DNA from: Lachnospiraceae bacterium
GTDB taxonomy: Bacteria; Bacillota; Clostridia; Lachnospirales; Lachnospiraceae
Length of the DNA stretch: 42,728 nucleotides
Assembly: GCA_017520425.1 (NCBI GenBank)
Contig: JAFXFO010000038.1
Coordinates: 1-42,728, forward strand
Direction: 5' to 3'
Made by a program: the position numbers and the translations under genes. The notes beneath the pieces are model-generated. The model saw only the letters and a list, made by a program, of their open reading frames with translations. It did not search any database and was not told where the DNA came from. Below, piece by piece: positions 16,029 to 24,435 of the stretch; within the stretch, counting starts at the first letter, position 1; every line of letters starts with the position of its first letter.

Positions 16029-16167
16029 GAGATTGAATGATATATACTCCTTTAAGCAAGGCCTTGAAAATCGTCGGTTCTTAGTGAGGTTCTTTCGAAC
16101 TTAGAACCGTTACGTTTTTCACGGAGCGAAAGCGTCCTGCGTAAGGAGTATATATTATGAAAATCTC
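16029..16167 (+). repeat. nested-palindrome intergenic element, copy 2
   Basis: This copy lies between pgk and tpiA inside the glycolytic operon. Outer GAGATT/AATCTC (16029-16034 with 16062-type partner at 16162-16167) is followed by a perfect 13-bp pair, ATATATACTCCTT/AAGGAGTATATAT (16040-16052 with 16143-16155). Inside are TGAAAA/TTTTCA, CGGTTC/GAACCG (near 16075-16080 and 16104-16109), a hairpin GTTC-TTTC-GAAC (16089-16100) and a GC-GAAA-GC tetraloop (16126-16133). CTTAGTGAGG, CTTAG, ACGTTTTT and CCTGCG are shared with the other copies on the plus strand, which here is antisense to the operon. It is the shortest copy because its inner hairpin is reduced. Confidence 0.85.
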
Positions 16168-16173
16168 GTAATT

Positions 16174-17397
16174 TTACTTATCGTCTGCTGCATCTACTCC
16201 GGGAAGAACCTTACCCTCTAAGAATTCAAGGGAAGCACCGCCACCGGTAGAGATGTGGCTCATCTTGTCGCCAAAACCTAACTGGTTAACAGCTGCTGCA
16301 GAGTCACCACCACCGATAATGGTAGTTGCTTCTGTTTCAGCCAAAGCCTTAGCTACTGCGATAGTACCAGCTGCTAAAGTAGGGTTCTCGAATACACCCA
16401 TAGGTCCGTTCCAAACAACGGTCTTAGCAGACTTAACAGCGTCAGCATACATAGCTGCGGTCTTAGGTCCGATATCCAAACCTTCCATATCTGCAGGAAT
16501 TTCGTTAGCATCTACATAAGTAACTTCGATTTCAGCATCGATAGGGCTGGGGAAACCAGCTGCAACGGTGGTATCGATAGGAAGTAATAACTTCTTACCA
16601 AGCTTCTCAGCCTTATCCATCATTTCCTTACAGTAATCGATCTTCTCATCATCAACTAATGAGTTACCGATTTCCTTACCCTGAGCCTTTAAGAAGGTGT
16701 ATGCCATACCACCACCGATGATAAGGGTATCACACTTCTCTAACAGGTTAGAGATAACATTTAACTTATCAGCAACCTTAGCACCACCAAGGATTGCTAC
16801 GAAAGGTCTTACAGGATTTTCTACTGCATTACCTAAGAAGTCGATTTCCTTCTGCATTAAGTAACCAACTACGTTAGAACCACCCTTCTCGGTGATGAAC
16901 TTGGTAACGCCTGCTACAGATGCATGTGCTCTATGAGAAGAACCGAATGCATCACATACATAATCGTCAGCTAAATCAGCCAATTCCTTGCTGAATTCTT
17001 CGCCGTTCTTTGTCTCTTCTTTGCCACGGAAACGAGTATTCTGAAGTAATACTACATCGCCTTCGTTCATAGCTGCTACAGCTGCGGTAGCTGCTTCGCC
17101 GGTAACATTGTAATCTGCTACGAATACAACTTCCTTACCCAGCTTCTCAGAAAGTCTCTTAGCAACAGGTGCTAAAGATTCCTTCTCGTTAGGACCTTCC
17201 TTAACCTTACCAAGATGTGAGCAAAGGATAACCTTTCCACCATCGTTGATTAACTTCTTGATTGTAGGAAGTGCTGCGTTGATACGAGTTTCGTCAGTAA
17301 TCACGCCTTCCTTAAGAGGCACGTTAAAGTCACATCTTACGAGTACTTTTCTGCCCTTAGCATTGATATCATCTACTGATTTCTTGTTTAAGCCCAT
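16174..17397 (-). CDS. pgk: phosphoglycerate kinase
   Basis: The 407-residue enzyme transfers phosphate from 1,3-bisphosphoglycerate to ADP. Family signatures are present: [15 protein letters not shown] near the N-terminus, LCSHLGK, the [12 protein letters not shown] segment of the nucleotide domain, [10 protein letters not shown] and GGGDSAAAV near the C-terminus. I start it at the ATG at 17397 ([10 protein letters not shown]), which has GGAGG eight bases upstream. A longer frame from 17490 would translate the upstream hairpin and has no homology. It is the second gene of gap-pgk-tpi. Confidence 0.98.
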   Translation of the reverse strand: MGLNKKSVDDINAKGRKVLVRCDFNVPLKEGVITDETRINAALPTIKKLINDGGKVILCSHLGKVKEGPNEKESLAPVAKRLSEKLGKEVVFVADYNVTGEAATAAVAAMNEGDVVLLQNTRFRGKEETKNGEEFSKELADLADDYVCDAFGSSHRAHASVAGVTKFITEKGGSNVVGYLMQKEIDFLGNAVENPVRPFVAILGGAKVADKLNVISNLLEKCDTLIIGGGMAYTFLKAQGKEIGNSLVDDEKIDYCKEMMDKAEKLGKKLLLPIDTTVAAGFPSPIDAEIEVTYVDANEIPADMEGLDIGPKTAAMYADAVKSAKTVVWNGPMGVFENPTLAAGTIAVAKALAETEATTIIGGGDSAAAVNQLGFGDKMSHISTGGGASLEFLEGKVLPGVDAADDK

Positions 17398-17438
17398 TTT
17401 GATGACCTCCACTTTCTTTGTTTTTTTAATATAAATAT

Positions 17439-17592
17439 AGGGTCCGGCCCATGAGACCGGACCCTTATAAGGTCGTTTAAACATAGCCACTCCAAAATCC
17501 TCCTGCTGCGCAGGAACGCAACTACGTTGCTATTGATTTTCTCGTGGTCGTTCGGGTGAAAACAAATGTCTGCTTTGCAGCCGCTTGTTTTC
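17439..17592. other. structured gap-pgk intercistronic region
   Basis: The 203-base gap between gap and pgk holds three hairpin structures. One is AGGGTCCGG/CCGGACCCT (17439-17447 with 17457-17465). The second is a three-way arrangement closed by AAAATC/GATTTT (17494-17499 with 17535-17540) around triloop hairpins TCCTGC-TGC-GCAGGA (17501-17515) and GCAAC-TAC-GTTGC (17518-17530). The third is GAAAACAA/TTGTTTTC (17558-17565 with 17585-17592) around CTGC-TTT-GCAG. They could adjust the relative amounts of GapA and Pgk by processing, stability or partial termination. The first hairpin is followed on the minus strand by an AU-rich but not T-pure tract. Confidence 0.65.
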
Positions 17593-17600
17593 CTTCCTCA

Positions 17601-18614
17601 CTAAGCCAATTCAGCGAAGTACTTGATAGTACGAACCATCTGAGAGGTGTAGCTGTTCTCGTTGTCATACCAAGAAACAACCTGTACCTGGGTGTTGCCA
17701 TCTTCCATAGGAGCTACCATGGTCTGAGTAGCATCGAAGATAGAACCGAAGGTAGAACCGATGATATCAGAAGAAACGATTTCATCAGTGTTGTAACCGA
17801 AGCTTTCGGTAGCTGCTGCCTTCATAGCTGCATTGATTTCGTCCTTGGTAACTGCACCCTTAACAACTGCTACTAAGATAGTAGTAGAACCGGTAGGGGT
17901 AGGAACACGCTGTGCAGAACCGATTAACTTGCCGTTCAATTCAGGAATAACAAGACCGATTGCCTTAGCTGCACCGGTAGAGTTAGGAACGATGTTGCAA
18001 GCGCCTGCACGGCTTCTTCTCTTGTCGCCCTTTCTCTGAGGACCGTCAAGGATCATCTGATCACCGGTATAAGCATGAACGGTGGTCATGATACCAGACA
18101 TGATAGGAGCTAAATCGTTAAGTGCCTTAGCCATAGGAGCTAAGCAGTTTGTGGTACAAGAAGCTGCAGAGATAACAGTATCTTCAGCCTTTAATGTATT
18201 GTGGTTTACGTTGTAAACGATGGTAGGAAGATCGTTTCCTGCAGGAGCAGAGATAACTACCTTCTTAGCGCCAGCCTGGATGTGAGCTTCTGCCTTAGCC
18301 TTAGAGGTATAGAAACCGGTACACTCTAATACAACGTCTACATCTAATTCACCCCAAGGAAGTTCAGCTGCGTTAGCCTTAGCATAGATGGTGATAGTCT
18401 TACCATTTACGGTAATGTTGTCTTCGCCAGCTACTACGCTGTCAGCATACTTGTACTTACCCTGAGCGGTATCATACTTTAATAAATGAGCAAGCATTTC
18501 AGGACTTGTTAAGTCATTGATTGCTACTACTTCATAACCTTCTGCATCAAACATCTGTCTGAATGCAAGACGACCAATACGGCCAAAACCATTGATTGCT
18601 ACTTTTACTGCCAT
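17601..18614 (-). CDS. gapA: glyceraldehyde-3-phosphate dehydrogenase
   Basis: The 337-residue NAD-dependent enzyme oxidises and phosphorylates glyceraldehyde 3-phosphate. The Rossmann motif [13 protein letters not shown] is at the N-terminus, the catalytic Cys is C153 in [10 protein letters not shown], and [12 protein letters not shown] is near the C-terminus. N35-D-L after the second strand fits NAD rather than NADP preference. AGGAGG precedes the ATG. It is the first gene of gap-pgk-tpi. The upstream 318 bases separate it from a divergent PHP-domain gene; no CggR-like regulator is next to it. The stop codon region contains CTTAGTGAGG on the minus strand, a 10-base match to the repeat-element core, probably by chance. 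Confidence 0.98.
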   Translation of the reverse strand: MAVKVAINGFGRIGRLAFRQMFDAEGYEVVAINDLTSPEMLAHLLKYDTAQGKYKYADSVVAGEDNITVNGKTITIYAKANAAELPWGELDVDVVLECTGFYTSKAKAEAHIQAGAKKVVISAPAGNDLPTIVYNVNHNTLKAEDTVISAASCTTNCLAPMAKALNDLAPIMSGIMTTVHAYTGDQMILDGPQRKGDKRRSRAGACNIVPNSTGAAKAIGLVIPELNGKLIGSAQRVPTPTGSTTILVAVVKGAVTKDEINAAMKAAATESFGYNTDEIVSSDIIGSTFGSIFDATQTMVAPMEDGNTQVQVVSWYDNENSYTSQMVRTIKYFAELA

Positions 18615-18932
18615 TTTAGTTTCCTCCTAAAATATATTGAATTTTATATTTTTTGACTTACTCACCTATTATTCGTCCAAAACTATAAGAGAGATTGTCA
18701 AAATTTTATCAGCAGTCTTATTTTACCTAATTCCTTCGCATAATTCAAGATGTAAATCAAAAATATTTTTAATTTTGGTTGATTTTTACATTTTCTTTAT
18801 TTTTCGGGGGTTTTTTCGTACATTTTACTAAAAATGCGCCCTATATACAGCACCAAACCCTTTTGAGAATTGCAGTTTTCTTCGGAATGTTTTATACTAA
18901 ACAATATTGATTATAGAAAGTGAGGATTTTCC
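18615..18932. other. divergent intergenic region gapA / PHP phosphatase
   Basis: This 318-base AT-rich gap holds no convincing reading frame. Going right from gapA it contains a TTGACA on the minus strand near 18698 without a well-spaced -10 partner. An imperfect palindrome follows around 18750-18795 (ATGTAAATCAA against TTGATTTTTACAT), then T-rich sequence, then the plus-strand promoter at 18870-18898. The palindrome is a candidate regulator site for the glycolytic operon, but I cannot name a regulator. Confidence 0.5.
18870..18898 (+). promoter_or_regulatory. sigma-A promoter for the PHP gene
   Basis: TTGCAG (18870-18875), 17-base spacer, TATACT (18893-18898), 34 bases before the ATG. Confidence 0.75.
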
Positions 18933-19751
18933 ATGGCTATTACCGCCGATTTTCATATGCACTCTTCCTTCTCGGGGGACTCCGATACTCCCATGGAGGA
19001 AATGATTTTAAAAGGAATCGAACTGGGACTGACCCATATGTGCTTTACCGAACACAACGACTTCGATTTCCCTATTACGGAAGAAACGCCGGAAGGTATG
19101 TTTACTTTAAATCCGGATGCCTATTTATTTGATTTATTGAAATATCGTCAAAAATATGCAGACCGCATTAGCATCTTATTCGGTATGGAATTAGGTTTGC
19201 AACCCCATTTGCTTCGTCAAAACTCTGTTCTGGCCAAGAGCTATGATTTTGATTTTATCATCGGCTCCTCCCACCTCTGCAACAAAAAGGACCCTTACTA
19301 CCCGCCCTTCTATGAAGGGCGCAGTGAAGAAGATGCTTACAGGGAGTATTTTGAGTCGGTATTAGAAAATATAAAGAAGTTTTCGAACTTTGATGTATAC
19401 GGCCACCTGGATTATGTGGTGAGATACGGTCCTAATAAGGATCAGCATTACACCTTCGAGAAATATCAGGACATTTTAGACCCCATCCTGAAACTGCTTA
19501 TTGAGAACGGCAAAGGAATCGAATTAAATACCGGCGGCTTAAAAAGCGGTTTGAAAGAATTTAATCCCTGCAGTGCCATTCTGAAACGTTATCATGAATT
19601 TGGCGGTGAAATCATTACCATCGGCTCCGACGCCCATACAGCAGAGCACATTGCGGGACAGTTTGAAAAAGCTTCTGCGGTTTTACAGGATTGCGGTTTC
19701 AAATATTACACCATTTTCGAAAAGAGAATCCCTGAATTCAAAAAACTCTAA
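18933..19751 (+). CDS. PHP-domain histidinol-phosphatase family protein
   Basis: The 272-residue protein begins with the PHP metal motif DFHMHSSFSGDS (H8, H10) and contains TEHNDFD, GMELGL, IGSSH, GHLDYV and ITIGSDAHT, the set of metal ligands of HisJ-type phosphatases (L-histidinol phosphate to L-histidinol). No other his gene is in the window, so another phosphoester substrate is possible. The ATG at 18933 follows GTGAGG. It is a single-gene unit with its own promoter and a strong terminator. Confidence 0.88.
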   Translation: MAITADFHMHSSFSGDSDTPMEEMILKGIELGLTHMCFTEHNDFDFPITEETPEGMFTLNPDAYLFDLLKYRQKYADRISILFGMELGLQPHLLRQNSVLAKSYDFDFIIGSSHLCNKKDPYYPPFYEGRSEEDAYREYFESVLENIKKFSNFDVYGHLDYVVRYGPNKDQHYTFEKYQDILDPILKLLIENGKGIELNTGGLKSGLKEFNPCSAILKRYHEFGGEIITIGSDAHTAEHIAGQFEKASAVLQDCGFKYYTIFEKRIPEFKKL

Positions 19752-19761
19752 TCACAACAAA

Positions 19762-19793
19762 CGGCACCGTTCATAACGGTGCCGCTTCTTTTG
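19762..19793 (+). terminator. terminator of the PHP gene
   Basis: CGGCACCGTT (19762-19771), loop CAT, AACGGTGCCG (19775-19784), then CTTCTTTTG. Confidence 0.9.
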
Positions 19794-19800
19794 CCTTCAT

Positions 19801-20325
19801 TTAGCTGTTTTGACATAATACAACCACTTTTTCCGGCGTGGTCTTGGCCGGTATACTTCTGGTAGTATTGGTATAAGTCACTACCAAATCTTTATTAGCC
19901 GGATTGCCTAAGAACTTTTGATTATTGGTTGTAACTACATCCACTGCGCCTTCCATATTAAGCTGTAACGCCGCATCTGCACTGATTAACTCCTCATCAA
20001 AATGCCCCACATATACAAATCGGCCTTCCCGCTCAGGTACAACCACCACCGCACCGAACTGGGGCGGAAAGATTAATGGTGCAGGTGCATCGGCCCGATA
20101 ATAAAAGGTCGCATTCATACCAACCTTTAAGGTTTCATAATCAAGCACATATGTGGCCGATGTCACCATGAAATTTACGTAATTCTCGTTTTCTCCTTCT
20201 ACTCCCATAAGCATCATGCATCCATAGGCCTGCTGACTTCCGTATCCTACGGGCTCGATGGACTTAATCCTTCCGGACATACTCAAATACTGATTCATCG
20301 GCATTTGTTCAAATCTGTAATCCAT
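19801..20325 (-). CDS. conserved protein of unknown function
   Basis: I do not recognise this 174-residue protein. It has no signal peptide or membrane segment. The sequence looks mostly beta (SGRIKSIEPVGYG, CMMLMGVEGENENYVNFMV, GMNATFYYRADAPAPLIFPP, FGAVVVVPE) with a later VVVTY strand; an OB-like fold is a guess only. The ATG at 20325 has GGAG seven bases upstream. A TTG at 20349 behind GGAGG is an alternative start that adds eight residues. It lies alone between the PHP gene and mnmA. A close match to a Spo0A box sits just upstream of its -10 element (20364-20386), so it may be developmentally controlled. Confidence 0.75.
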   Translation of the reverse strand: MDYRFEQMPMNQYLSMSGRIKSIEPVGYGSQQAYGCMMLMGVEGENENYVNFMVTSATYVLDYETLKVGMNATFYYRADAPAPLIFPPQFGAVVVVPEREGRFVYVGHFDEELISADAALQLNMEGAVDVVTTNNQKFLGNPANKDLVVTYTNTTRSIPAKTTPEKVVVLCQNS

Positions 20326-20363
20326 ATGGTCTCTCCTTTTACAATACAAATAACCTCCATGTT

Positions 20364-20386
20364 ACTATATGCTCTATTTCGACAAA
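20364..20386 (-). promoter_or_regulatory. candidate promoter with Spo0A box
   Basis: On the minus strand TTTGTCGAAAT (20386-20376) matches the Spo0A-box consensus TTTGTCRAAAA except at the last base. TATAGT (20369-20364) follows six bases later. The box would overlap the -35 region. A single box can arise by chance, so this is tentative. Confidence 0.45.
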
Positions 20387-20421
20387 AGCATCCCAATAAC
20401 TTAGACCTTTGCGCAAGATTT

Positions 20422-21501
20422 TTATGATATGATGGTTCCTCCCCCAAGTACATATTCTCCGTCATAAAATACCACTGCCTGTCCCGGTGTGGCAGCTCTC
20501 ACCGGTTGTTCGAAACGACACAAGACCTTACCGTCAGGAAGCTTTTCCAGCATACAATACTCTCCTTTATGATTGTAACGTATTTTGGCAAAAGCTCTGC
20601 GAGGTTCGTTCAAGTCTTCCATTGCCATATAGTTGACATTTTCACACACCACTTCCGTGGTGAATATATCCTCATTCTTTCCAATCACCACTTCATTGGT
20701 TTCCGGACGGATATCCACCACAAATACCCTCTCACCCATGGGCAAATCCAATCCTCTTCTCTGCCCGATGGTATAATGGGTGATTCCCTTATGGGTGCCC
20801 AACACCTTTCCGTCCACGGTCACAAAATTGCCCGGCTTAGGCACTCTGTCACCGGCCATCCGCTCAATCAAAGACGCATAATCTCCGTCCGGTACAAAGC
20901 AAATATCCTGGCTGTCTGCCTTATGTGCCACAGGTATACCTGCCTCTATTGCAATATTTCTTATCTCTTCCTTAGTATATTCTCCTACCGGCATGAGGGT
21001 TTTCGCCAACTGCTCCTGGGTCAGATTGTACAATGCATAAGTCTGGTCCTTGGCCGCCGTCACGCTGTTTCTGATAGCCATTCTTCCGTTTGGCAGCTTA
21101 TCAATTCTGGCATAGTGTCCGGTGGCAATATAATCCGCCCCGATTTCCAGACTCCTTTGCAAAAGAGACTCCCACTTTACATACCGGTTGCAGGCAATAC
21201 AGGGGTTGGGCGTTCTGCCCTGCAAATACTCTTCCACAAAATAATCCATAACCCTGCACCTAAATTCTTCTTTAAAATTCATCACATAATAAGGAATCTC
21301 CAGATGCTCAGCCACTCTTCTGGCATCCTCTACTGCACCGTTTCCGCAACAACCGCCGTTTTCCTCCTGTGCTGCCACTTCCTCATCCTGCCATATCTGC
21401 ATGGTTACGCCAATCACATCGTAACCCTCTTTTTTCAACAAATATGCCGCCACAGAGGAATCCACACCTCCGGACAAGCCCACTACTACTTTTTTACTCA
21501 T
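20422..21501 (-). CDS. mnmA: tRNA-specific 2-thiouridylase MnmA
   Basis: The 359-residue enzyme adds sulfur to U34 of tRNA-Lys, -Glu and -Gln using ATP and a sulfur donor. It has the N-terminal PP-loop SGGVDSS (10-16), the catalytic cysteines C101 (TPNPCIACN) and C201 (SQDICFVPDG), and a C-terminal beta-barrel ending in GQAVVFYDGEYVLGGGTI. GGAGG lies six bases before the ATG. No cysteine desulfurase gene is adjacent, so the donor is encoded elsewhere. It is divergent from the flippase gene at 21611. Confidence 0.97.
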   Translation of the reverse strand: MSKKVVVGLSGGVDSSVAAYLLKKEGYDVIGVTMQIWQDEEVAAQEENGGCCGNGAVEDARRVAEHLEIPYYVMNFKEEFRCRVMDYFVEEYLQGRTPNPCIACNRYVKWESLLQRSLEIGADYIATGHYARIDKLPNGRMAIRNSVTAAKDQTYALYNLTQEQLAKTLMPVGEYTKEEIRNIAIEAGIPVAHKADSQDICFVPDGDYASLIERMAGDRVPKPGNFVTVDGKVLGTHKGITHYTIGQRRGLDLPMGERVFVVDIRPETNEVVIGKNEDIFTTEVVCENVNYMAMEDLNEPRRAFAKIRYNHKGEYCMLEKLPDGKVLCRFEQPVRAATPGQAVVFYDGEYVLGGGTIIS

Positions 21502-21610
21502 TTCTCGCCTCCGTTATTTCACTCAATATTTTACCCGTTTTTAATTTGTTCTGTCAACACTGCCCGCTGAATATGCTTATAATAATTCCCCTTCTAAGGT
21601 AGTTTCATTT

Positions 21611-22999
21611 ATGAGCAATTACTTATCCAAAATAAAAATGGCCGGCGAAAAACATCCACTGATTACCGGTAGCTTCCTATTGACTTTGGCAGGATTTATT
21701 TCCCGTCTTATCGGCTTCTTCTACCGCATGTTTTTATCACGTCAATTCGGCGAGGAAGGCATGGGTATCTACCAGCTGATTGGCCCGGTTATGGCCTTGG
21801 CCTTTTCTCTATCAGCTGCCGGTTTCCAGACCTCCATCTCTAAATTTGTGGCGGAATACACCGGCAAACATCAAGGCAACTCAAAACAGATTAAAGATTA
21901 TCAGCCCTTTCTTTTGGGTCTTAGCATTTCCCTGCCTCTTTCCGTATTGATTATGCTATTCGTACAAACCAACTCCGCATGGATTGCCGGTACCTTCTTG
22001 CAGGAACCTCGAACCGCTCCTCTTCTTCGCATTCTCGCTCTTTCCTTGCCGTTAAGTGCCGCGCACGCCTGTATCAACGGATATTTCTATGGAAAAAAAC
22101 AAGCTGTGATACCTGCAATCTGCCAATTAGCAGAACAGTTTGCCCGAGTTTTAAGTGTTTACTTCCTTTGCCAAAATATGCTCATTAAAGGTCAGACACC
22201 TTCCTTATCCATCACCGTAACAGGTATCCTTATAGGCGAAATGGTATCTGTCATTCTTTCACTTTTCGCCTTACTTTACACCACCCGAACCGGTCCGGAA
22301 CGCAGACCAAACCACATAACGAACGTCTCTACGGAACAAGGCATCACTTACCCTATTCTTTTAGGCATGGCCATTCCGCTGATTGCCAACCGCATCACCA
22401 TAAATCTGCTCCAAAGCATCGAAACTGTTTCCCTCCCGGCCAAGTTACGCCTTTATGGGTACGACACCTCTACGGCACTAAGTGTGTACGGTGTATTAAC
22501 CGGCATGGCGTTCCCGCTCTTGTTCTTTCCAAATGCTCTGACCAGTGCCATTGCAGTGATGCTTTTGCCCCTCATATCCGAACGGAGTGCTCAGGGAGAC
22601 AAAGGAGGAGTCCAAAAGCTCATCATCAAAACCATTCGTTACAGCTCGCTTTTGGGTTTTTCCTGCTTATTGGTCTTTCTGATATTTGGCGAAAAACTGG
22701 GACTTCTCTTGTTTCACAGTCCCCTTGCAGGACTTTTTATTCGGGCTTTAAGCTTTATGTGTCCCTTTCTTTATCTGAATGGCACCTTGTCAGCTATATT
22801 ACAGGGTCTTGGAAATGTAATTCCTCTTTTTTTTATCAATGTCACCGCCCTCTTGGTACGTCTGGCGTTTATCCTGTCACTGGTACCGGCTTTCGGAATC
22901 CGGGCGTATTTATGGGGACTATTAGCCGGACAGATTCTGCAAAGCACTTGCTACCTGTTTCTCCTAAATCACGCATCAAACAAGAAAACTCTGTTTTAA
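21611..22999 (+). CDS. polysaccharide/lipid flippase, SpoVB-like (MATE/MVF fold)
   Basis: The 462-residue protein has about 12-14 membrane segments and the N-terminal signature of the polysaccharide biosynthesis/SpoVB/MurJ group: LTLAGFISRLIGFFYRMFLS, FGEEGMGIYQLI. The Clostridia often carry several such flippases, acting on lipid II or on capsule or spore-cortex precursors. It is shorter than SpoVB (about 520) and than the second flippase in this window. The ribosome site is weak (AAGG about 11 bases before the ATG). The adjacent genes do not indicate its substrate. Confidence 0.82.
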   Translation: MSNYLSKIKMAGEKHPLITGSFLLTLAGFISRLIGFFYRMFLSRQFGEEGMGIYQLIGPVMALAFSLSAAGFQTSISKFVAEYTGKHQGNSKQIKDYQPFLLGLSISLPLSVLIMLFVQTNSAWIAGTFLQEPRTAPLLRILALSLPLSAAHACINGYFYGKKQAVIPAICQLAEQFARVLSVYFLCQNMLIKGQTPSLSITVTGILIGEMVSVILSLFALLYTTRTGPERRPNHITNVSTEQGITYPILLGMAIPLIANRITINLLQSIETVSLPAKLRLYGYDTSTALSVYGVLTGMAFPLLFFPNALTSAIAVMLLPLISERSAQGDKGGVQKLIIKTIRYSSLLGFSCLLVFLIFGEKLGLLLFHSPLAGLFIRALSFMCPFLYLNGTLSAILQGLGNVIPLFFINVTALLVRLAFILSLVPAFGIRAYLWGLLAGQILQSTCYLFLLNHASNKKTLF

Positions 23000-23007
23000 G
23001 AAACCGA

Positions 23008-23035
23008 TTGCTTATATTATCGATTATGCTATAAT
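23008..23035 (+). promoter_or_regulatory. sigma-A promoter for the small lipoprotein
   Basis: TTGCTT (23008-23013), 16-base spacer, TATAAT (23030-23035), about 45 bases before the ATG. Confidence 0.65.
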
Positions 23036-23080
23036 ATTCCCATACCAAAAGTGCCATGCATGAGGAGGAGTATACATAAC

Positions 23081-23281
23081 ATGAAAAAGAAAATAGCAAT
23101 TTTATTGTTAACTGTATTGGCAGTAATCTCTTTAACTGCCTGCGGAAGTGAAAGTTTTACCTGCGATCTCTGTGGAGAAGAAAAAACCGGAACCAAATAC
23201 ACATCTACCCAAGATGAGGATGTTGTATATTGTAAAGAATGTATTGATATGGTACAAGATTTAATGAATAATTTACAGTAA
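23081..23281 (+). CDS. small lipoprotein with two CxxC knuckles
   Basis: The 66-residue product has a classic lipoprotein signal: MKKK, a hydrophobic run, and lipobox LTAC with C21 as the lipidation site. The mature part is about 45 residues and contains CDLC (C28, C31) and CKEC (C51, C54), spaced as a single zinc ribbon or rubredoxin-like knuckle. It would sit on the outer face of the membrane. GGAG lies ten bases before the ATG; an upstream frame has no signal peptide and is ignored. It has its own promoter and a shared terminator with xerD. Confidence 0.82.
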   Translation: MKKKIAILLLTVLAVISLTACGSESFTCDLCGEEKTGTKYTSTQDEDVVYCKECIDMVQDLMNNLQ

Positions 23282-23305
23282 TGGGAAATTTACTGTAGTA
23301 TTATG

Positions 23306-23346
23306 AAAAAGGAGCCGTCCATTCATTTATTTTGTATGGGCGGCTC
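23306..23346 (-). terminator. terminator shared by the lipoprotein gene and xerD
   Basis: GAGCCGTCCAT (23312-23322) pairs with ATGGGCGGCTC (23336-23346), allowing one G-U. On the minus strand it is followed by CTTTTTC, which suits xerD. The plus side has only a weak T-tract. Confidence 0.8.
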
Positions 23347-23373
23347 AACTTATTAAAAGCAACTTTTCTCTTT

Positions 23374-24258
23374 TCATCCTCTCGGATGTGCCTTTGCATA
23401 CACATCTCTAAGCTGATTATTATTTATCTTGGCATACTTCTGGGTGGTCGCAATATCCGAATGTCCCATCATCTCCTGGACACTTCGCAAATCTGCTCCG
23501 TTCTCCACCAAATGTGCCGCAAAGGAATGACGAAGGGTATGCGGAGTAATCTCAGCTTCGATTCCTGCCAGTCTGGCATAGTATTTGATAATCTTCCAAA
23601 AACCCTGTCTGCTCATGGCTTGTCCCGAACAATTCACAAACAGTTCTTCCACTCCATAATTTACCAAAAGGGCATCTCTTCCCTTCTCAAGGTATCGCTG
23701 CAAAGTCTTCTTCGCCGTATTTCCAAAAGGAATCATACGCTCTTTGCCACCTTCCTTACAGATTACGCAACCTAGATTTAAGTTGATATCCGATTGCTTT
23801 AATCCAATCAACTCACTTACACGAATCCCCGTAGCATATAGTAGCTCCAGCATAGCTCTGTCGCGCAGCTCCTTCGGCTTATCACCTTTCGGTTGCTCTA
23901 CTAACTTCACAGCCTCCTCTATGGTCATAATCTCCGGCAATTTCTTTTCCACCTTAGGTGCATGCAAGCAACAGGAAATATCTTCCTTCACCAGGTTCTC
24001 TTTATACAAATAATGGTAGAACGCCTTTAAAGATGCTATATTTCTGGAAATGGTTGAAGTCTTAAATCTCTTTGCTTCCAGATATTTGATAAAATCCTGC
24101 AACTCATGTTCCCGAACCGATTCAATTCCGTCAATACCGATGCTTCCCATATAGTCGGCCCACTTCAGCAAATCCCTTTTATAGGACAGAATGGTATTGT
24201 TGGAAGTATTCTTCACATTATGCAGATATTCCAAGAAATCCTCTATCAGCCTTTCCAT
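23374..24258 (-). CDS. xerD: site-specific tyrosine recombinase XerD
   Basis: The 294-residue recombinase has the N-terminal SAM-like core-binding domain and the C-terminal catalytic domain. All catalytic residues are present: R146 (ATGIRVSEL), K172 (KEGGKER), H240 and R243 (HTLRHSFA), H266 (GHSDIATT) and Y275. With XerC it resolves chromosome dimers at dif; this length and motif set fit XerD/XerC rather than a phage integrase. A spoIIM-like gene lies upstream on the same strand, as in Bacillus subtilis where spoIIM and xerD (ripX) are neighbours. Confidence 0.92.
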   Translation of the reverse strand: MERLIEDFLEYLHNVKNTSNNTILSYKRDLLKWADYMGSIGIDGIESVREHELQDFIKYLEAKRFKTSTISRNIASLKAFYHYLYKENLVKEDISCCLHAPKVEKKLPEIMTIEEAVKLVEQPKGDKPKELRDRAMLELLYATGIRVSELIGLKQSDINLNLGCVICKEGGKERMIPFGNTAKKTLQRYLEKGRDALLVNYGVEELFVNCSGQAMSRQGFWKIIKYYARLAGIEAEITPHTLRHSFAAHLVENGADLRSVQEMMGHSDIATTQKYAKINNNQLRDVYAKAHPRG

Positions 24259-24305
24259 ACCACATGTCCTTTCCTCTGTTTATCCTTTTAAAGAGAACAA
24301 GGCTA

Positions 24306-24334
24306 ATTATACTGATTTCTTATAAGAATTGCAA
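24306..24334 (-). promoter_or_regulatory. sigma-A promoter for xerD
   Basis: On the minus strand TTGCAA (24334-24329), 17-base spacer, TATAAT (24311-24306). Confidence 0.75.
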
Positions 24335-24339
24335 TTGCC

Positions 24340-24365
24340 AAAATGCCCATTTTTCGGCATTTTTT
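24340..24365. terminator. terminator between spoIIM-like gene and xerD
   Basis: AAAATGCC (24340-24347) and GGCATTTT (24356-24363) form a stem flanked by T runs on both strands. It would end the SpoIIM-like transcript before the xerD promoter. Confidence 0.65.
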
Positions 24366-24383
24366 CAGTGGTTTTGACCAATG

Positions 24384-24430
24384 ATACCATATGATGAAAA
24401 TCTCGATTTATCTCACACAAGATATGGTAT
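24384..24430. repeat. 9-bp inverted repeat after the SpoIIM-like gene
   Basis: ATACCATAT (24384-24392) is repeated inverted as ATATGGTAT (24422-24430), just after the stop codon of the SpoIIM-like gene, with TTTTT following on the plus strand. It may be a weak 3'-end hairpin; no plus-strand gene feeds it. Confidence 0.4.
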
Positions 24431-24435
24431 TTTTA

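Noticed and set aside
17398-17490. N-terminal extension of pgk from 17490
   Set aside because: It would translate the AGGGTCCGG hairpin, adds residues with no family counterpart, and the ATG at 17397 has an ideal GGAGG site.
17596-17605. CTTAGTGAGG (minus strand) at the gapA stop as a fourth element copy
   Set aside because: Only the 10-mer matches; the surrounding stems and the GNRA loop of the family are absent. A single 10-mer can recur by chance.
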